Shown: one piece after another, positions 18,953 through 27,667 of the stretch
Numbering within the stretch: the stretch's first letter is position 1
Layout of the letters: each line of letters opens with the position of its first letter
Assembly (NCBI GenBank): GCA_036488085.1
Contig: DASXHZ010000065.1
Location: 137,165-201,164, forward strand
From: DASXHZ01 sp036488085
Lineage (GTDB): Bacteria; Acidobacteriota; Thermoanaerobaculia; Gp7-AA8
Direction of reading: 5' to 3'
Length of the DNA: 64,000 nucleotides
The notes under the pieces: model-generated
What the model was told of the DNA's origin: nothing
What the model saw: only the letters and a program-made list of their open reading frames with translations
Databases searched by the model: none
Translations under genes and position numbers: made by a program

Positions 18953-19072
18953 GTCAGAAGGATAGCGTCAGCCGCCTCTCCGTGCGTTTCGGATCACGAA
19001 AACTTGTGCGGAGAAGTACTGACATATCATGCGTCCTCTGGCGACGTCCTGTCGCACGGTCGGAGGTAACAC

Positions 19073-20440
19073 ATGAGAACCGCTTGGACTTTGACGGTGC
19101 TGACGGCGCTGCTCCTGATTGCCGCCTCGGCGTCGGCGCAGTCGAATCAATTCCTGAGTCTGCAGGGTTATCCGCAACACGGCTACATCGAAGTGCCGGC
19201 AGACACCGCCCTCGACGCGCCGCAGATGACGGTCGAGGCGTGGGTCTCCGTTCACGATGCACACGGAGGGAACGGCTGTTCTTCGATCGCCGGAGACGGC
19301 TACCTCACCGGCTGGTGGCTCGGCGTCTGTGGCGACTCGATGAGGAGCTATTTCAACGGCGTCAGCAGCACGAAGACCGGCGGGACGATCCCGGTGGACA
19401 CCTGGGTCCACATCGCCGCGGTGACCGATGGAACGACGCGCAAGCACTACATCAACGGCGAGCTCGTGTTCTCGTCAGCGGAAACCGCACTGCGCTCCAC
19501 GTCGACAAAGCCGGTCCGCATCGGGAGCGATCCCGACTGGGACTACACGGTTGCGGGAGGGATCGACGATCTGAGGATCTGGAGTGTCGCGCGGACACAG
19601 GATCAGATCCGCCAGACGATGTTCGCCCGCTACACGCCGTCAATCAATCCGGCGCTGTTCCCGTCGCTCGAAGCGTGGTACGCATTCGAAGGTGACGCGA
19701 AGGACTCCTGGCACACGCACAACGGAGCGATCGTCGGAAATGGATTTGGCTTCGCGCAGGGGACGGTGTTCCCGAACCAGTCGCTGACACTGCAGGGGTA
19801 TCCGCAGCACGGCTGGGTCGAGATTCCCGCGGACACGGCCCTCGACACGCCCCAGATGACGATCGAGGCGTGGGTGTCGGTGCGTGATGCGCACGGCACG
19901 AATGCCTGCTCTTCAATCGCCGGGAACGGATACACCACCGGCTGGTGGGTCGGCATCTGCGGCACGACGTTGCGCAGCTATATGAACGGCTCGGGAAGCG
20001 TGAAGGACGGCGGAACGATCCCGGCCACCGCCAATACCTGGGTCCACATTGCGGTGGTGACGGATGGCACGACCCGCAGGCACTACGTCAACGGGGATCT
20101 GGTTCTGGAATCGGCGGAAACCGCGGCACGGTCAACGTCGACGCGCGCACCGCGCATCGGGAGCGATCCTGACTGGGATTTCATGGCGGCTGGCTCGATC
20201 GACGACCTCCGTATCTGGAGCGTCGCGCGGACCCAGCAACAGATCCTCGACACGATGTTCGTCCGCTTCACTCCGAATGTGCCTACCACGTGGTTTCCGT
20301 CGCTGGAGGCGTGGTACGCGTTCGAAGGGGACGTGAGGGACTCGTGGCATTCACACCACGGGACGTTCAACGGAACCGGCCTCGGATTCGCGCAGGGGAC
20401 GGTGTTCACGGTGCCGCGGCATCGAGGCGTGGGGCATTGA
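19073..20440 (+). CDS. Secreted protein with two LamG/concanavalin-like domains
   Basis: 455 aa with a signal peptide (MRTAWTLTVLTALLLIAASASAQ). Two closely similar domains of about 210 residues follow, each starting LTLQGYPQHG or LSLQGYPQHG, containing DTWVHIAAVTDGTTRKHYING-like strands, and ending LEAWYAFEGD..DSWH.HNG.. GFAQGTVF. These are LamG-like jelly-roll folds, usually carbohydrate or surface binding. The second domain ends in an unrelated VPRHRGVGH tail where a continuation would be expected, and the stop overlaps the next gene's ATG. The same tail-coding bases recur inverted at 14.4 kb, so the 3' end may be a recombination joint. Confidence 0.88.
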   Translation: MRTAWTLTVLTALLLIAASASAQSNQFLSLQGYPQHGYIEVPADTALDAPQMTVEAWVSVHDAHGGNGCSSIAGDGYLTGWWLGVCGDSMRSYFNGVSSTKTGGTIPVDTWVHIAAVTDGTTRKHYINGELVFSSAETALRSTSTKPVRIGSDPDWDYTVAGGIDDLRIWSVARTQDQIRQTMFARYTPSINPALFPSLEAWYAFEGDAKDSWHTHNGAIVGNGFGFAQGTVFPNQSLTLQGYPQHGWVEIPADTALDTPQMTIEAWVSVRDAHGTNACSSIAGNGYTTGWWVGICGTTLRSYMNGSGSVKDGGTIPATANTWVHIAVVTDGTTRRHYVNGDLVLESAETAARSTSTRAPRIGSDPDWDFMAAGSIDDLRIWSVARTQQQILDTMFVRFTPNVPTTWFPSLEAWYAFEGDVRDSWHSHHGTFNGTGLGFAQGTVFTVPRHRGVGH

Positions 20441-21729
20441 TGGGGATCGGTCGGGCCGCGTCTCAGTGCCTCCTCGCCGTCTGCCTCACCGCGGCCATCC
20501 ACGCCGCGCCGAGCATTCTGCTGCGGCCCGACCGCGTGTTCGATGGCACGACTGCCACGCCGCATTCCGGGTGGGTGGTTCTGGTCAGCGGCGACAAGAT
20601 CGTGGCGGCGGGGCCGGAGGCAGGCGTTTCGATGCCGGCGGGGACGACGACGATCGAGCTGCCGGGGATGACGCTGCTTCCGGGGTTGATCGATGCGCAC
20701 TCGCATGTGCTGCTGCATCCGTACGACGAGACGTTGTGGAACGATCAGGTGCTCAAGGAGCCGCTGGCGTACCGCGTGATCGCGGCGACGATTCATTGCC
20801 GGAACACGTTGTTTGCGGGCTTCACGACGCTGCGGGACCTCGGCACCGAGGGGGCCGAGTTCGCGGATGTGTCGCTGAAGCGGGCGATCGACGAAGGGCG
20901 GATTCAGGGGCCGCATCTGTTCGTGGCGACGCGCGCGATCGTGGCGACGTCGAGCTACGGGCCGGGACCGGCGGGATTCGCGTCGAATGTCGACAATCCG
21001 AAAGGCGCGCAGGAGGCGAGCGGCACGGCGGAGGTGCTGAAGGCGGTGCGCGATCAGATCGGGCATGGCGCGGATTGGGTGAAGTTGTATGCGGACTACC
21101 GCCGTGGAGGCGGGCCGTCGATGCCGACGTTCTCGCTCGACGAGCTGAAGACAGCGGTCGACGAGGCGCACTCCGCCGGTCGCCCGGTTGCCGCGCATGC
21201 GACGACGGCGGAAGGGATGCGCCGTGCGGTGGTCGCCGGCGTCGACACGATCGAGCACGGGTACGAAGGGACGGATGAGGTGTTCAAGTTGATGGCGCAG
21301 CACGGCGTCGCGTACCTTCCGACGCTGACCGCCGAGGAGGCGTACTCGGAGTACTTCAGCGGGTACAAGCGGGGGACGAAGCCGTACACCGCGTCGATGG
21401 AAAACGCGCTCCGTGCATTCAAGCTCGCGATGGCGGACGGCGTGACGATCGGTAACGGCAGCGACGTCGGCGTCTTCCCGCATGGCGAGAATTATCGCGA
21501 GGTCGAATGGATGGTGAGGGCCGGCATGACGCCCGCCCAGGCGCTGATGGCCGCGACCTCGGTCGACGCGAAGATTCTCCGGCAGCAGGACCGTCTTGGG
21601 CGCGTCGCCGCGGGACTCGACGCGGACCTCATCGCCGCCCCCGGCGATCCGACGCGCGACATCACCGCGATCGAGCATGTGGCGTTCGTGATGAAGGGCG
21701 GGCGGATCTTCGTCCAGCCGGGTAAGTGA
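20440..21729 (+). CDS. Secreted metal-dependent amidohydrolase (imidazolonepropionase/Xaa-Pro dipeptidase-like)
   Basis: 429 aa. ATG 20440 overlaps the LamG stop (TGATG) and begins a signal peptide (AASQCLLAVCLTAAIHA). Amidohydrolase motifs: LLPGLIDAHSHVLLHP with the first metal HxH pair, HATTAEGMRRAV, GVDTIEHGYEGTDEV, and GSDVGVFPHGENYREVEWMV near the end. A lysine/carboxylate ligand (WVKLYAD) also fits. Relatives are annotated as imidazolonepropionase-like or organophosphate/prolidase-like hydrolases acting on amides or peptides. A decayed relative of its N-terminus appears in the 14.4 kb mosaic. Confidence 0.9.
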   Translation: MGIGRAASQCLLAVCLTAAIHAAPSILLRPDRVFDGTTATPHSGWVVLVSGDKIVAAGPEAGVSMPAGTTTIELPGMTLLPGLIDAHSHVLLHPYDETLWNDQVLKEPLAYRVIAATIHCRNTLFAGFTTLRDLGTEGAEFADVSLKRAIDEGRIQGPHLFVATRAIVATSSYGPGPAGFASNVDNPKGAQEASGTAEVLKAVRDQIGHGADWVKLYADYRRGGGPSMPTFSLDELKTAVDEAHSAGRPVAAHATTAEGMRRAVVAGVDTIEHGYEGTDEVFKLMAQHGVAYLPTLTAEEAYSEYFSGYKRGTKPYTASMENALRAFKLAMADGVTIGNGSDVGVFPHGENYREVEWMVRAGMTPAQALMAATSVDAKILRQQDRLGRVAAGLDADLIAAPGDPTRDITAIEHVAFVMKGGRIFVQPGK

Positions 21730-21831
21730 GTGTCGTTTGCGGTCGGGCACTGCCCGGCCTGCGGTTCGTTGAGATCCCATCCAGTGTCACGATTTGTGCA
21801 GGGGCGCTGGACAGCGGTCCGGAGGAAATCG

Positions 21832-24495
21832 ATGAGCCTAGGGGTGGAAGCAGCGTGGCCTCACCACCACGCCGTTCAGTTCTATGAGGATGAACAGTTC
21901 CTCGTCGAGCGTGTAGCGGAGTTCCTGGCCGAGGGGAGTCGCCGTGGCGAGCCGTGCATTGTGATCGCCACGGCAGACCACACCGCGGCATTTTCCGAAC
22001 GGCTGCGCACGCTTGGCTGCAATCCCGACGGCGTGACATTCCTCGATGCCCGCGCAACGGTGGACCAGTTTCTCGACGGTCGGGTGCCGGACGCGGCTCG
22101 GTTTCGCCATGTGATCGGCAGTGCGATGGACAGGCTCGGCGGATCGAAGCGGCACCTGAGGGCGTACGGCGAGATGGTCGATCTCCTCTGGCGTGATGGC
22201 GAGGCCGACGCGGCGATCCGGCTCGAGGAGCTGTGGAACGGGCTCGCGAACGACTACTCGTTCGCACTGCTGTGCTCGTACCCGATGGGCAACTTCGACA
22301 AGGCGGCGGACCGAAAGCGTTTCGACGCCATGTGCGCGGCGCACAGCATCGTGCGGCCGACGGAACGCTCCTCTTTCGACGGGGTGGAGGAGCGGGAGCG
22401 GCGGATCGCGATGCTCGAGCAGCGCGCCGCGGCGCTCGAAGCGGAGATCGAGCGCCGGAAGGAGCTCGAAACGCGCCTCACAGACGCGCTCGAGGCGCGG
22501 CTTCGCAGCGAAGGGCTGCTGCGCGACTTCGTCGACAACGCGACGATCGGCCTCCACTGGGTACAGGCGGACGGCACGATCGAATGGGCCAACGACGCCG
22601 AGCTCAACCTGCTCGGGTACACGCGTGAGGAGTACGTCGGCCACAACATCAAGGAGTTTCACGCCGACGCGCAGCGGATCGACGACATCCTCTGCCGCCT
22701 CACGAACAACGAGGAGATCCACGACTACGAGGCGCCGATTCGAGCGAAGGACGGGAGCGTCAAGTGGGTGGCGATCAGTTCAAACGTCCTCATCGAGAAC
22801 GGCACGTTCATTCATACTCGCTGCTTCTCGCGTGACATCACGGGAAAGAAGCGGTTCCAGCAGCAGAACGAGTTCCTCCTGCGCGCCACGGACGTCATGG
22901 GGCGGTCGTTCGACTACGGGACGCGGCTCAATGATCTCGCGCACGTGGTGGTGCCGGAGCTTGCGGACTGGTGCGTCATCGACATGGCAACCGAGGATGG
23001 CTACGAGCGGCTCGCCATCGCGCACGCCGATCCGGAGGTCGAGCGTCGAAGCCGGGAAATCTACGAAGCGTGGCAGATACCGGCGGAACGCGATCCGGTA
23101 GTGCGCGTGATGCAGCGGGGCGAACCGGTGATTCTGCCGCACATCACGGAGCCGTATCTCGAGGATCTGGCCGTCGGCAAGGAGGCGTTGGCGCGGCTGC
23201 GGAACCTGACGTTGCGGTCGGTGATGATGGTGCCGATGTTCGTCCAGGGGCGCGTCGCCGGAGTGATCACGTTCATCGGCCCGCGGGCCGGCCGGAGCTA
23301 CAACAGCGACGACCTGCCGCTGGCGCTCGATCTCGCGGCGCGCGCGGCGTCGATGATGGAGATCGCGCGGCTCTACCAGGTGGCCGAGTCGAACAATCGC
23401 GCCAAGGACGAGTTTCTCGCCACGCTTTCTCACGAGCTGCGCACGCCGCTCACGGCAATCCTAGGATGGGCACGCATGCTGTCGGTCGGCGGTCTCGACG
23501 AAGATACGACGCGGACGGCGATCGCCACGATCACGCGAAGCGCGCGGACGCAAGCCGCGTTGATCGATGACCTGCTGGATGTGTCGCGCGTCGTCGGCGG
23601 CAAGCTTCTGCTCGTGGATGAGCCGGTCGACCTCTCCGACGTGGTTGGCAATGTTTGGCAGGCGATGCGTGTGGCGGCCGACGCGAAAGCGATCCGGATC
23701 AACGTCAAGGGTCTCGAGGAGCGATCCGTCGTTCAGGGCGATCCGACCCGACTGCAACAGATCATATGGAACCTCCTTTCCAACGCTATCAAGTTCTCCG
23801 ACGAAGGAGGACGCGTGGACGTGACGCTAGAGCAGGGGGAAGGAGCACAAGCGCGGCTGACCGTCTCTGATGAAGGCCGCGGAATCCCGCGGTCGTTTCT
23901 CCCGTATGTCTTCGACCCGTTCCGTCAGGCTGACTCGACGGCGGCGCGCGTACATGGCGGGCTCGGTCTCGGTCTCGCGATCGTGAAGTATCTGGTCGAG
24001 TTGCACGGTGGAACTGTCCGCGCGGAGAGTGCGGGCGCGGGGAAGGGCGCGACGTTCACGGTTTCGCTCCCGCTGGCGCGCCACAAAGTGAGCGCAGCGT
24101 CGGAGCCGGAATTACTGGCCGATCTCCGCGGAGTGAGGGTTCTGATCGTCGACGACGACGACGGCTCGCTGCAGATGCTCCACGCCGCCTTCACACGCTG
24201 CGGCGCCGGCGTGGAAACGGCGAACAGTGTCGTCGCCGCCCGAACGATGCTGCGACAGACGACCCCGCACGCGGTCATCACCGATTTCGCCATGCCGGAC
24301 GAGGACGGCGTGGCGCTATTGAGGGAAGTGCGCCAGTACGAGGCGCTGAAGCACGTGCCGGTCTTCGCCCTCACCGGCTTCAGCCAGACCGAAGAACAGG
24401 CGGCGGAGTTTGCGGGCTTCTTCCGCAAGCCAATGGACCCGATGGAAGTCGCTCGCCGCGTCCATGAGGTGATGAACGGCGCTCGGCCCGAGTAG
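21832..24495 (+). CDS. Hybrid sensor histidine kinase: MEDS-PAS-GAF-HisKA-HATPase-REC
   Basis: 887 aa. ATG 21832 has GGAGG six bases upstream, so longer upstream frames are rejected. Residues about 10-165 are a MEDS (DcmR-type) sensory domain (HHAVQFYEDEQFLVERVAEFL). A coiled coil follows, then a PAS domain (about 230-345; FVDNATIGLHWVQADGTIEWAN) and a GAF domain (about 365-510). HisKA has phospho-His about 534 in TLSHELRTPL. The HATPase has N and G boxes (IWNLLSNAIKFS, GLGLGLAIVKYL). A receiver domain from about residue 770 has VDDDDGS and a phospho-Asp in VITDFAMPDEDG. No membrane segment is visible, so sensing is cytosolic. No output regulator is adjacent. Confidence 0.93.
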   Translation: MSLGVEAAWPHHHAVQFYEDEQFLVERVAEFLAEGSRRGEPCIVIATADHTAAFSERLRTLGCNPDGVTFLDARATVDQFLDGRVPDAARFRHVIGSAMDRLGGSKRHLRAYGEMVDLLWRDGEADAAIRLEELWNGLANDYSFALLCSYPMGNFDKAADRKRFDAMCAAHSIVRPTERSSFDGVEERERRIAMLEQRAAALEAEIERRKELETRLTDALEARLRSEGLLRDFVDNATIGLHWVQADGTIEWANDAELNLLGYTREEYVGHNIKEFHADAQRIDDILCRLTNNEEIHDYEAPIRAKDGSVKWVAISSNVLIENGTFIHTRCFSRDITGKKRFQQQNEFLLRATDVMGRSFDYGTRLNDLAHVVVPELADWCVIDMATEDGYERLAIAHADPEVERRSREIYEAWQIPAERDPVVRVMQRGEPVILPHITEPYLEDLAVGKEALARLRNLTLRSVMMVPMFVQGRVAGVITFIGPRAGRSYNSDDLPLALDLAARAASMMEIARLYQVAESNNRAKDEFLATLSHELRTPLTAILGWARMLSVGGLDEDTTRTAIATITRSARTQAALIDDLLDVSRVVGGKLLLVDEPVDLSDVVGNVWQAMRVAADAKAIRINVKGLEERSVVQGDPTRLQQIIWNLLSNAIKFSDEGGRVDVTLEQGEGAQARLTVSDEGRGIPRSFLPYVFDPFRQADSTAARVHGGLGLGLAIVKYLVELHGGTVRAESAGAGKGATFTVSLPLARHKVSAASEPELLADLRGVRVLIVDDDDGSLQMLHAAFTRCGAGVETANSVVAARTMLRQTTPHAVITDFAMPDEDGVALLREVRQYEALKHVPVFALTGFSQTEEQAAEFAGFFRKPMDPMEVARRVHEVMNGARPE

Positions 24496-24506
24496 GTGGT
24501 GATCCG

Positions 24507-25328
24507 TCAGATCGGTTCGCGGTAGCGGCGGAGGCGAATCGCTCCAACGAGGCAGACCGCCGCGATTGCAAAGCCGATCCATAGGTCCGGGCTGCCGAGG
24601 AATGCGAGAGGGTGGGAGGGCCACATCATCATCAGCTCGCGCCCCTTGGGAGGAGGGCTTTCCATGCCGCCGCTGATCCGTCCGCCGAGCATCGTCGCGA
24701 AGTGCGTGCTGTTGAAGACGATCTTCTCGATGACGCCGATGGCGGCAGGCGGGAGGAACGCCCAGAGAAAGGGGAGGCGCTTGGCCCACGCGGAGACGAG
24801 CAGCAACCAGCCAAAGATCGGCGCGTAGTAGAGCGAGTGGACGGTGACGAGGTGGTAGAGAAGTCCGGACGACATCTGCAACCACGGCATGTTCCACAAT
24901 GCGGCTGCGCTGTGGCCTTTCATCGAGAGGACCGCGGCGCTCATGAGGAGCATGACGAACTGCGTCGCGACGGTGAGGACGAACGTGACCACCGGCAGGA
25001 TGACGATCGGGATGGCCATCTTCGACAGGACGGCGGTCGAGTCGGAGACCGGCATCGATTTCCAGAAGAGCGAGCTGCGGTCACGCCGCTCGCCGTACAG
25101 CGCGTCGAGACAGTAGAAGATCGCGACGATCAACGCCGTCGCCATCAGGCCTCCGCCGGCGATTTCGGCGTGCGACGCGAAGCGGGCAGCGGTGGAGTTG
25201 AGGCCGCCGACCGTTCCGAGGAGCGAGGCGAAGACGATTACGACCGCCACGATCAGCGGTGCCATGTAGATCGAACGGTTCTCCCACAGCTCGCGGCGCA
25301 CGGACCAGACCATCGTTTCCCAACTCAT
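24507..25328 (-). CDS. ABC-2-type transporter permease
   Basis: 273 aa with about six membrane spans (for example APLIVAVVIVFASLLGTV, ALIVAIFYCLDAL, IVILPVVTFVLTVATQFVML, and a last span IGFAIAAVCLVGAI). ATG 25328 overlaps the TGA of the ATPase gene by 4 bp (ATGA), which fixes the start over longer frames. It pairs with that ATPase to form an ABC exporter or membrane-stress module of the kind usually run by YtrA-type GntR regulators. In this operon it follows ADO- and AAR-like genes, so export or membrane placement of their product is a reasonable guess. Confidence 0.88.
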   Translation of the reverse strand: MSWETMVWSVRRELWENRSIYMAPLIVAVVIVFASLLGTVGGLNSTAARFASHAEIAGGGLMATALIVAIFYCLDALYGERRDRSSLFWKSMPVSDSTAVLSKMAIPIVILPVVTFVLTVATQFVMLLMSAAVLSMKGHSAAALWNMPWLQMSSGLLYHLVTVHSLYYAPIFGWLLLVSAWAKRLPFLWAFLPPAAIGVIEKIVFNSTHFATMLGGRISGGMESPPPKGRELMMMWPSHPLAFLGSPDLWIGFAIAAVCLVGAIRLRRYREPI

Positions 25329-26197
25329 GGCGTCGCTCCTTCTCGCTCCATCACGGCCACGAAGAGATCGGCGAGGCTCGGCTTGCGTACCTCGCCCAGC
25401 GCTGCGAGCTGCTGGCGGTCGGCGCCTCCGGCCTGAAGATCGACGAGTAGGACGCTGCGTCCGAGGAGCTGACGCTCCTGGATCGGCCCGAACGCGCGAG
25501 CCTCGGCAAGACGGTCGGGACGGACGACGACCTCGAGATAGCGCGACTCGAACTCTTCCATGCTCGAGCCGAAGACGATGCGACCGCGGTTGATGAAGAC
25601 GACGTCGGTCAACACGTCCTCGATCTCTTCGACCTGATGCGTGGTCACGAGGATGGTGCGGCTCTGATCGAAGTAGTCGTTGAGCAGCGAGTCGTAGAAC
25701 TGCTTGCGAAAGAGGATGTCGAGGCCGAGGGTCGGCTCGTCGAGGACCAGCAACCGCGCGTCGATCGCCATCACGAGTGCGAGATGAAGCTGCGTGACCA
25801 TCCCCTTCGACAGCTCGCGGACTTTGCTGTTGTGGTGGATCGTCGTCCTGGCGAGAAATCCCTCCGCTTTGGCGCGATCGAATCTCGGGCGCACGCCGCC
25901 GGCATAGTCGAGGAGCTGCGAGACGCGAATCCAGCGCGGGAGCACGGAGACGTCGGCGATGTAGGCGACATCGGTCATCAGTTGTGCGCGCGCGGTCCAC
26001 GGATCGCGTTCGAGGACCGTGAGCTGACCTTGATATGGCGTGAGGCCGAGGATGGCGTTGAGCGTCGTGGTTTTGCCGGCGCCGTTCGGTCCGATCAGTC
26101 CGACGATGCGTCCTTCCTCGACGCGCAGATCGACGCCGTCGAGCGCCACGTTCGTGCCGAAGACTTTTCGAATGCCGCGCGCGTCGATGACGGTCAT
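25325..26197 (-). CDS. ABC transporter ATP-binding protein
   Basis: 290 aa. Walker A GPNGAGKTT (about residues 36-44), signature-like ELSKGMVTQL, Walker B LLVLDEPTLGLD and switch histidine in VTTHQVEEIE. The signature reads LSKGM rather than canonical LSGGQ, as is common in ABC-2 exporters. ATG 26197 overlaps the GntR gene stop by 4 bp, and its own stop overlaps the permease start. A 90-bp segment covering the signature is duplicated exactly at 14.27 kb. Confidence 0.92.
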   Translation of the reverse strand: MTVIDARGIRKVFGTNVALDGVDLRVEEGRIVGLIGPNGAGKTTTLNAILGLTPYQGQLTVLERDPWTARAQLMTDVAYIADVSVLPRWIRVSQLLDYAGGVRPRFDRAKAEGFLARTTIHHNSKVRELSKGMVTQLHLALVMAIDARLLVLDEPTLGLDILFRKQFYDSLLNDYFDQSRTILVTTHQVEEIEDVLTDVVFINRGRIVFGSSMEEFESRYLEVVVRPDRLAEARAFGPIQERQLLGRSVLLVDLQAGGADRQQLAALGEVRKPSLADLFVAVMEREGATP

Positions 26198-26559
26198 CAG
26201 CGCTTTTCCTTGCGTCGTTTGAGAAGCTCTTTGGCGGTCAAACCGAGCCGCTGGATTTTCTCCCGTATCCGCGGCCACTCGTCTTCGAGGAACTTCTGCC
26301 GCTCGCTCTGGAGGAGCATCTCGCGCGCGCCGATGTTGACGAACATGCCGCGGCCGCGCCTCATCTCGACGAGGTTCTCGTCGACGAGGTGCTGGTAGGC
26401 CTTCAGCACCGTGAGCGGGTTGAGCCGATAGTCCGTGGCGACGGTGCGGACCGAGGGGAGAGGGTCGCCTTCTCCAAGCACGCCTTCCAGGATCATGGCG
26501 ACGACACGGTCACGAAGTTGTCGATAAATCGGCTGCGTGTCGTTCCACTCGCGGTCCAT
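26197..26559 (-). CDS. GntR-family transcriptional regulator, YtrA type
   Basis: 120 aa, the short YtrA-like form: a winged helix (PIYRQLRDRVVAMILEGVLGEGDPLPSVRTVATDYRLNPLTV...) followed by a short dimerisation tail, with no ligand-binding FCD or UTRA domain. It starts 10 bp after the AAR-like stop and overlaps the ATPase start by 4 bp, so it is the middle gene of a five-gene unit. YtrA regulators normally repress their own operon. A dyad containing the GntR-type core GTATAC lies over the -10 of the operon promoter at 28.4 kb and is the obvious candidate site. Confidence 0.9.
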   Translation of the reverse strand: MDREWNDTQPIYRQLRDRVVAMILEGVLGEGDPLPSVRTVATDYRLNPLTVLKAYQHLVDENLVEMRRGRGMFVNIGAREMLLQSERQKFLEDEWPRIREKIQRLGLTAKELLKRRKEKR

Positions 26560-26569
26560 TCGTGACGCG

Positions 26570-27667
26570 TCATTTCATTGTAAACGGCAGCGGTCCGGCG
26601 GAGTTGAAAAAAGGGGCGAGGTAGATGCCGTGCCTCGCGGCGATGGCCGCGATCTCGTCGACGACTTTCGGTGTTATGGAGCCTCGTCCGTGCGAGAAAG
26701 GCTCGAACCGTCCCTCCAGCGTGAGAGCGATCCCTTCGAGCAGGCAGCCGTGCGCCACGTCGGGGAATGGATGATGGTTGAGGATGCCGTGAAGATCAGG
26801 CTCGAACTTCATACCGCCCGTGATCTGCCCGAGGCCTCCGAAGAAAATGGTGGCGCGGGAGATGTCGGCATCGGGGGCGAGGTTCTTCGGATAACCGGCA
26901 TCGCAGACGAGAGCATCTGGTGCGATCTTGCCCAATAGGAGAGACGGCGACGCGAGGCTCGCCGCGCAGACCACCATGTCGGCTTCCTCGGAGAATTGCC
27001 GCAGGTCCGTTCCAATCTCCACCTCGATACCCGCGGTCTCGAGCTCCGTCGCCAGCCGGCGGAGTCGCTCCACGTTGCGGGCGTGCAGCAGCACGCGCTT
27101 CACCTTCGGTGCGAGACACCTGACGCAGCCCGAGCCGACGTCTCCGGTCGCGCCGACGACCAGCAGCGTCGATCGCGCGAGCTCGCGTCCTTCCAGCGCG
27201 CACATCTTCTCGATCCCCTGGACGATGAACGCCACCGTCAGCGTGTTGCCCGTTGTGAAGACGGTGTGGTGGCGAGCCGGCAGTTGATCGAAGTCGCCCT
27301 CGATGAGAATGGAGCTGAACCCGCCGAGGCTGACGATCCGGGCGCCGGCCTTGATGGCGTACGACGCCGCGGCGCGAACGCGGGTGAGGTTCTCGCGCAC
27401 GCACGCAGCATCGAGCCGGTCGGGCGGAATGAAGGAGTCGATGTAGACCCCATGCGCCTCGGCGTTACCGATCGATTTTACGTCGACGCGGCAGACGGCC
27501 CGCGGCGGAATCCAGGGAAGGATGTCCTTGATCTCGTCATCGGGCAGCGGCGCGCACTCGGATCCGCGCAGGGCCGAGAAAACCTCGGCCGCCGCGGCCC
27601 AACTCTCCGGATGTCCGACCAGAGCGAAATCGATTTGCGGCGTTACACCGGCAGTTGCGCAATCCAT
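26570..27667 (-). CDS. Long-chain acyl-ACP reductase (AAR)-like oxidoreductase
   Basis: 365 aa (cyanobacterial AAR is about 340). AAR reduces fatty acyl-ACP to the fatty aldehyde with NADPH. Family signatures in order: IVSLGGFSSI (111-120), FTTGNTLT (137-144), Rossmann VVGATGDVGS (170-179), LLHARN (193-198), CDAGYPKNL (255-263), and GCLLEGIALTLEGRFEPFS, whose Cys308 aligns with the acyl-thioester Cys of Synechococcus AAR (motif FACFAEAILLEFEGW, from memory). ATG 27667 lies 25 bp inside the ADO-like gene, so translation is coupled. The alternative, a general short-chain or shikimate-type dehydrogenase, does not explain the FTTGNT and Cys motifs. Confidence 0.82.
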   Translation of the reverse strand: MDCATAGVTPQIDFALVGHPESWAAAAEVFSALRGSECAPLPDDEIKDILPWIPPRAVCRVDVKSIGNAEAHGVYIDSFIPPDRLDAACVRENLTRVRAAASYAIKAGARIVSLGGFSSILIEGDFDQLPARHHTVFTTGNTLTVAFIVQGIEKMCALEGRELARSTLLVVGATGDVGSGCVRCLAPKVKRVLLHARNVERLRRLATELETAGIEVEIGTDLRQFSEEADMVVCAASLASPSLLLGKIAPDALVCDAGYPKNLAPDADISRATIFFGGLGQITGGMKFEPDLHGILNHHPFPDVAHGCLLEGIALTLEGRFEPFSHGRGSITPKVVDEIAAIAARHGIYLAPFFNSAGPLPFTMK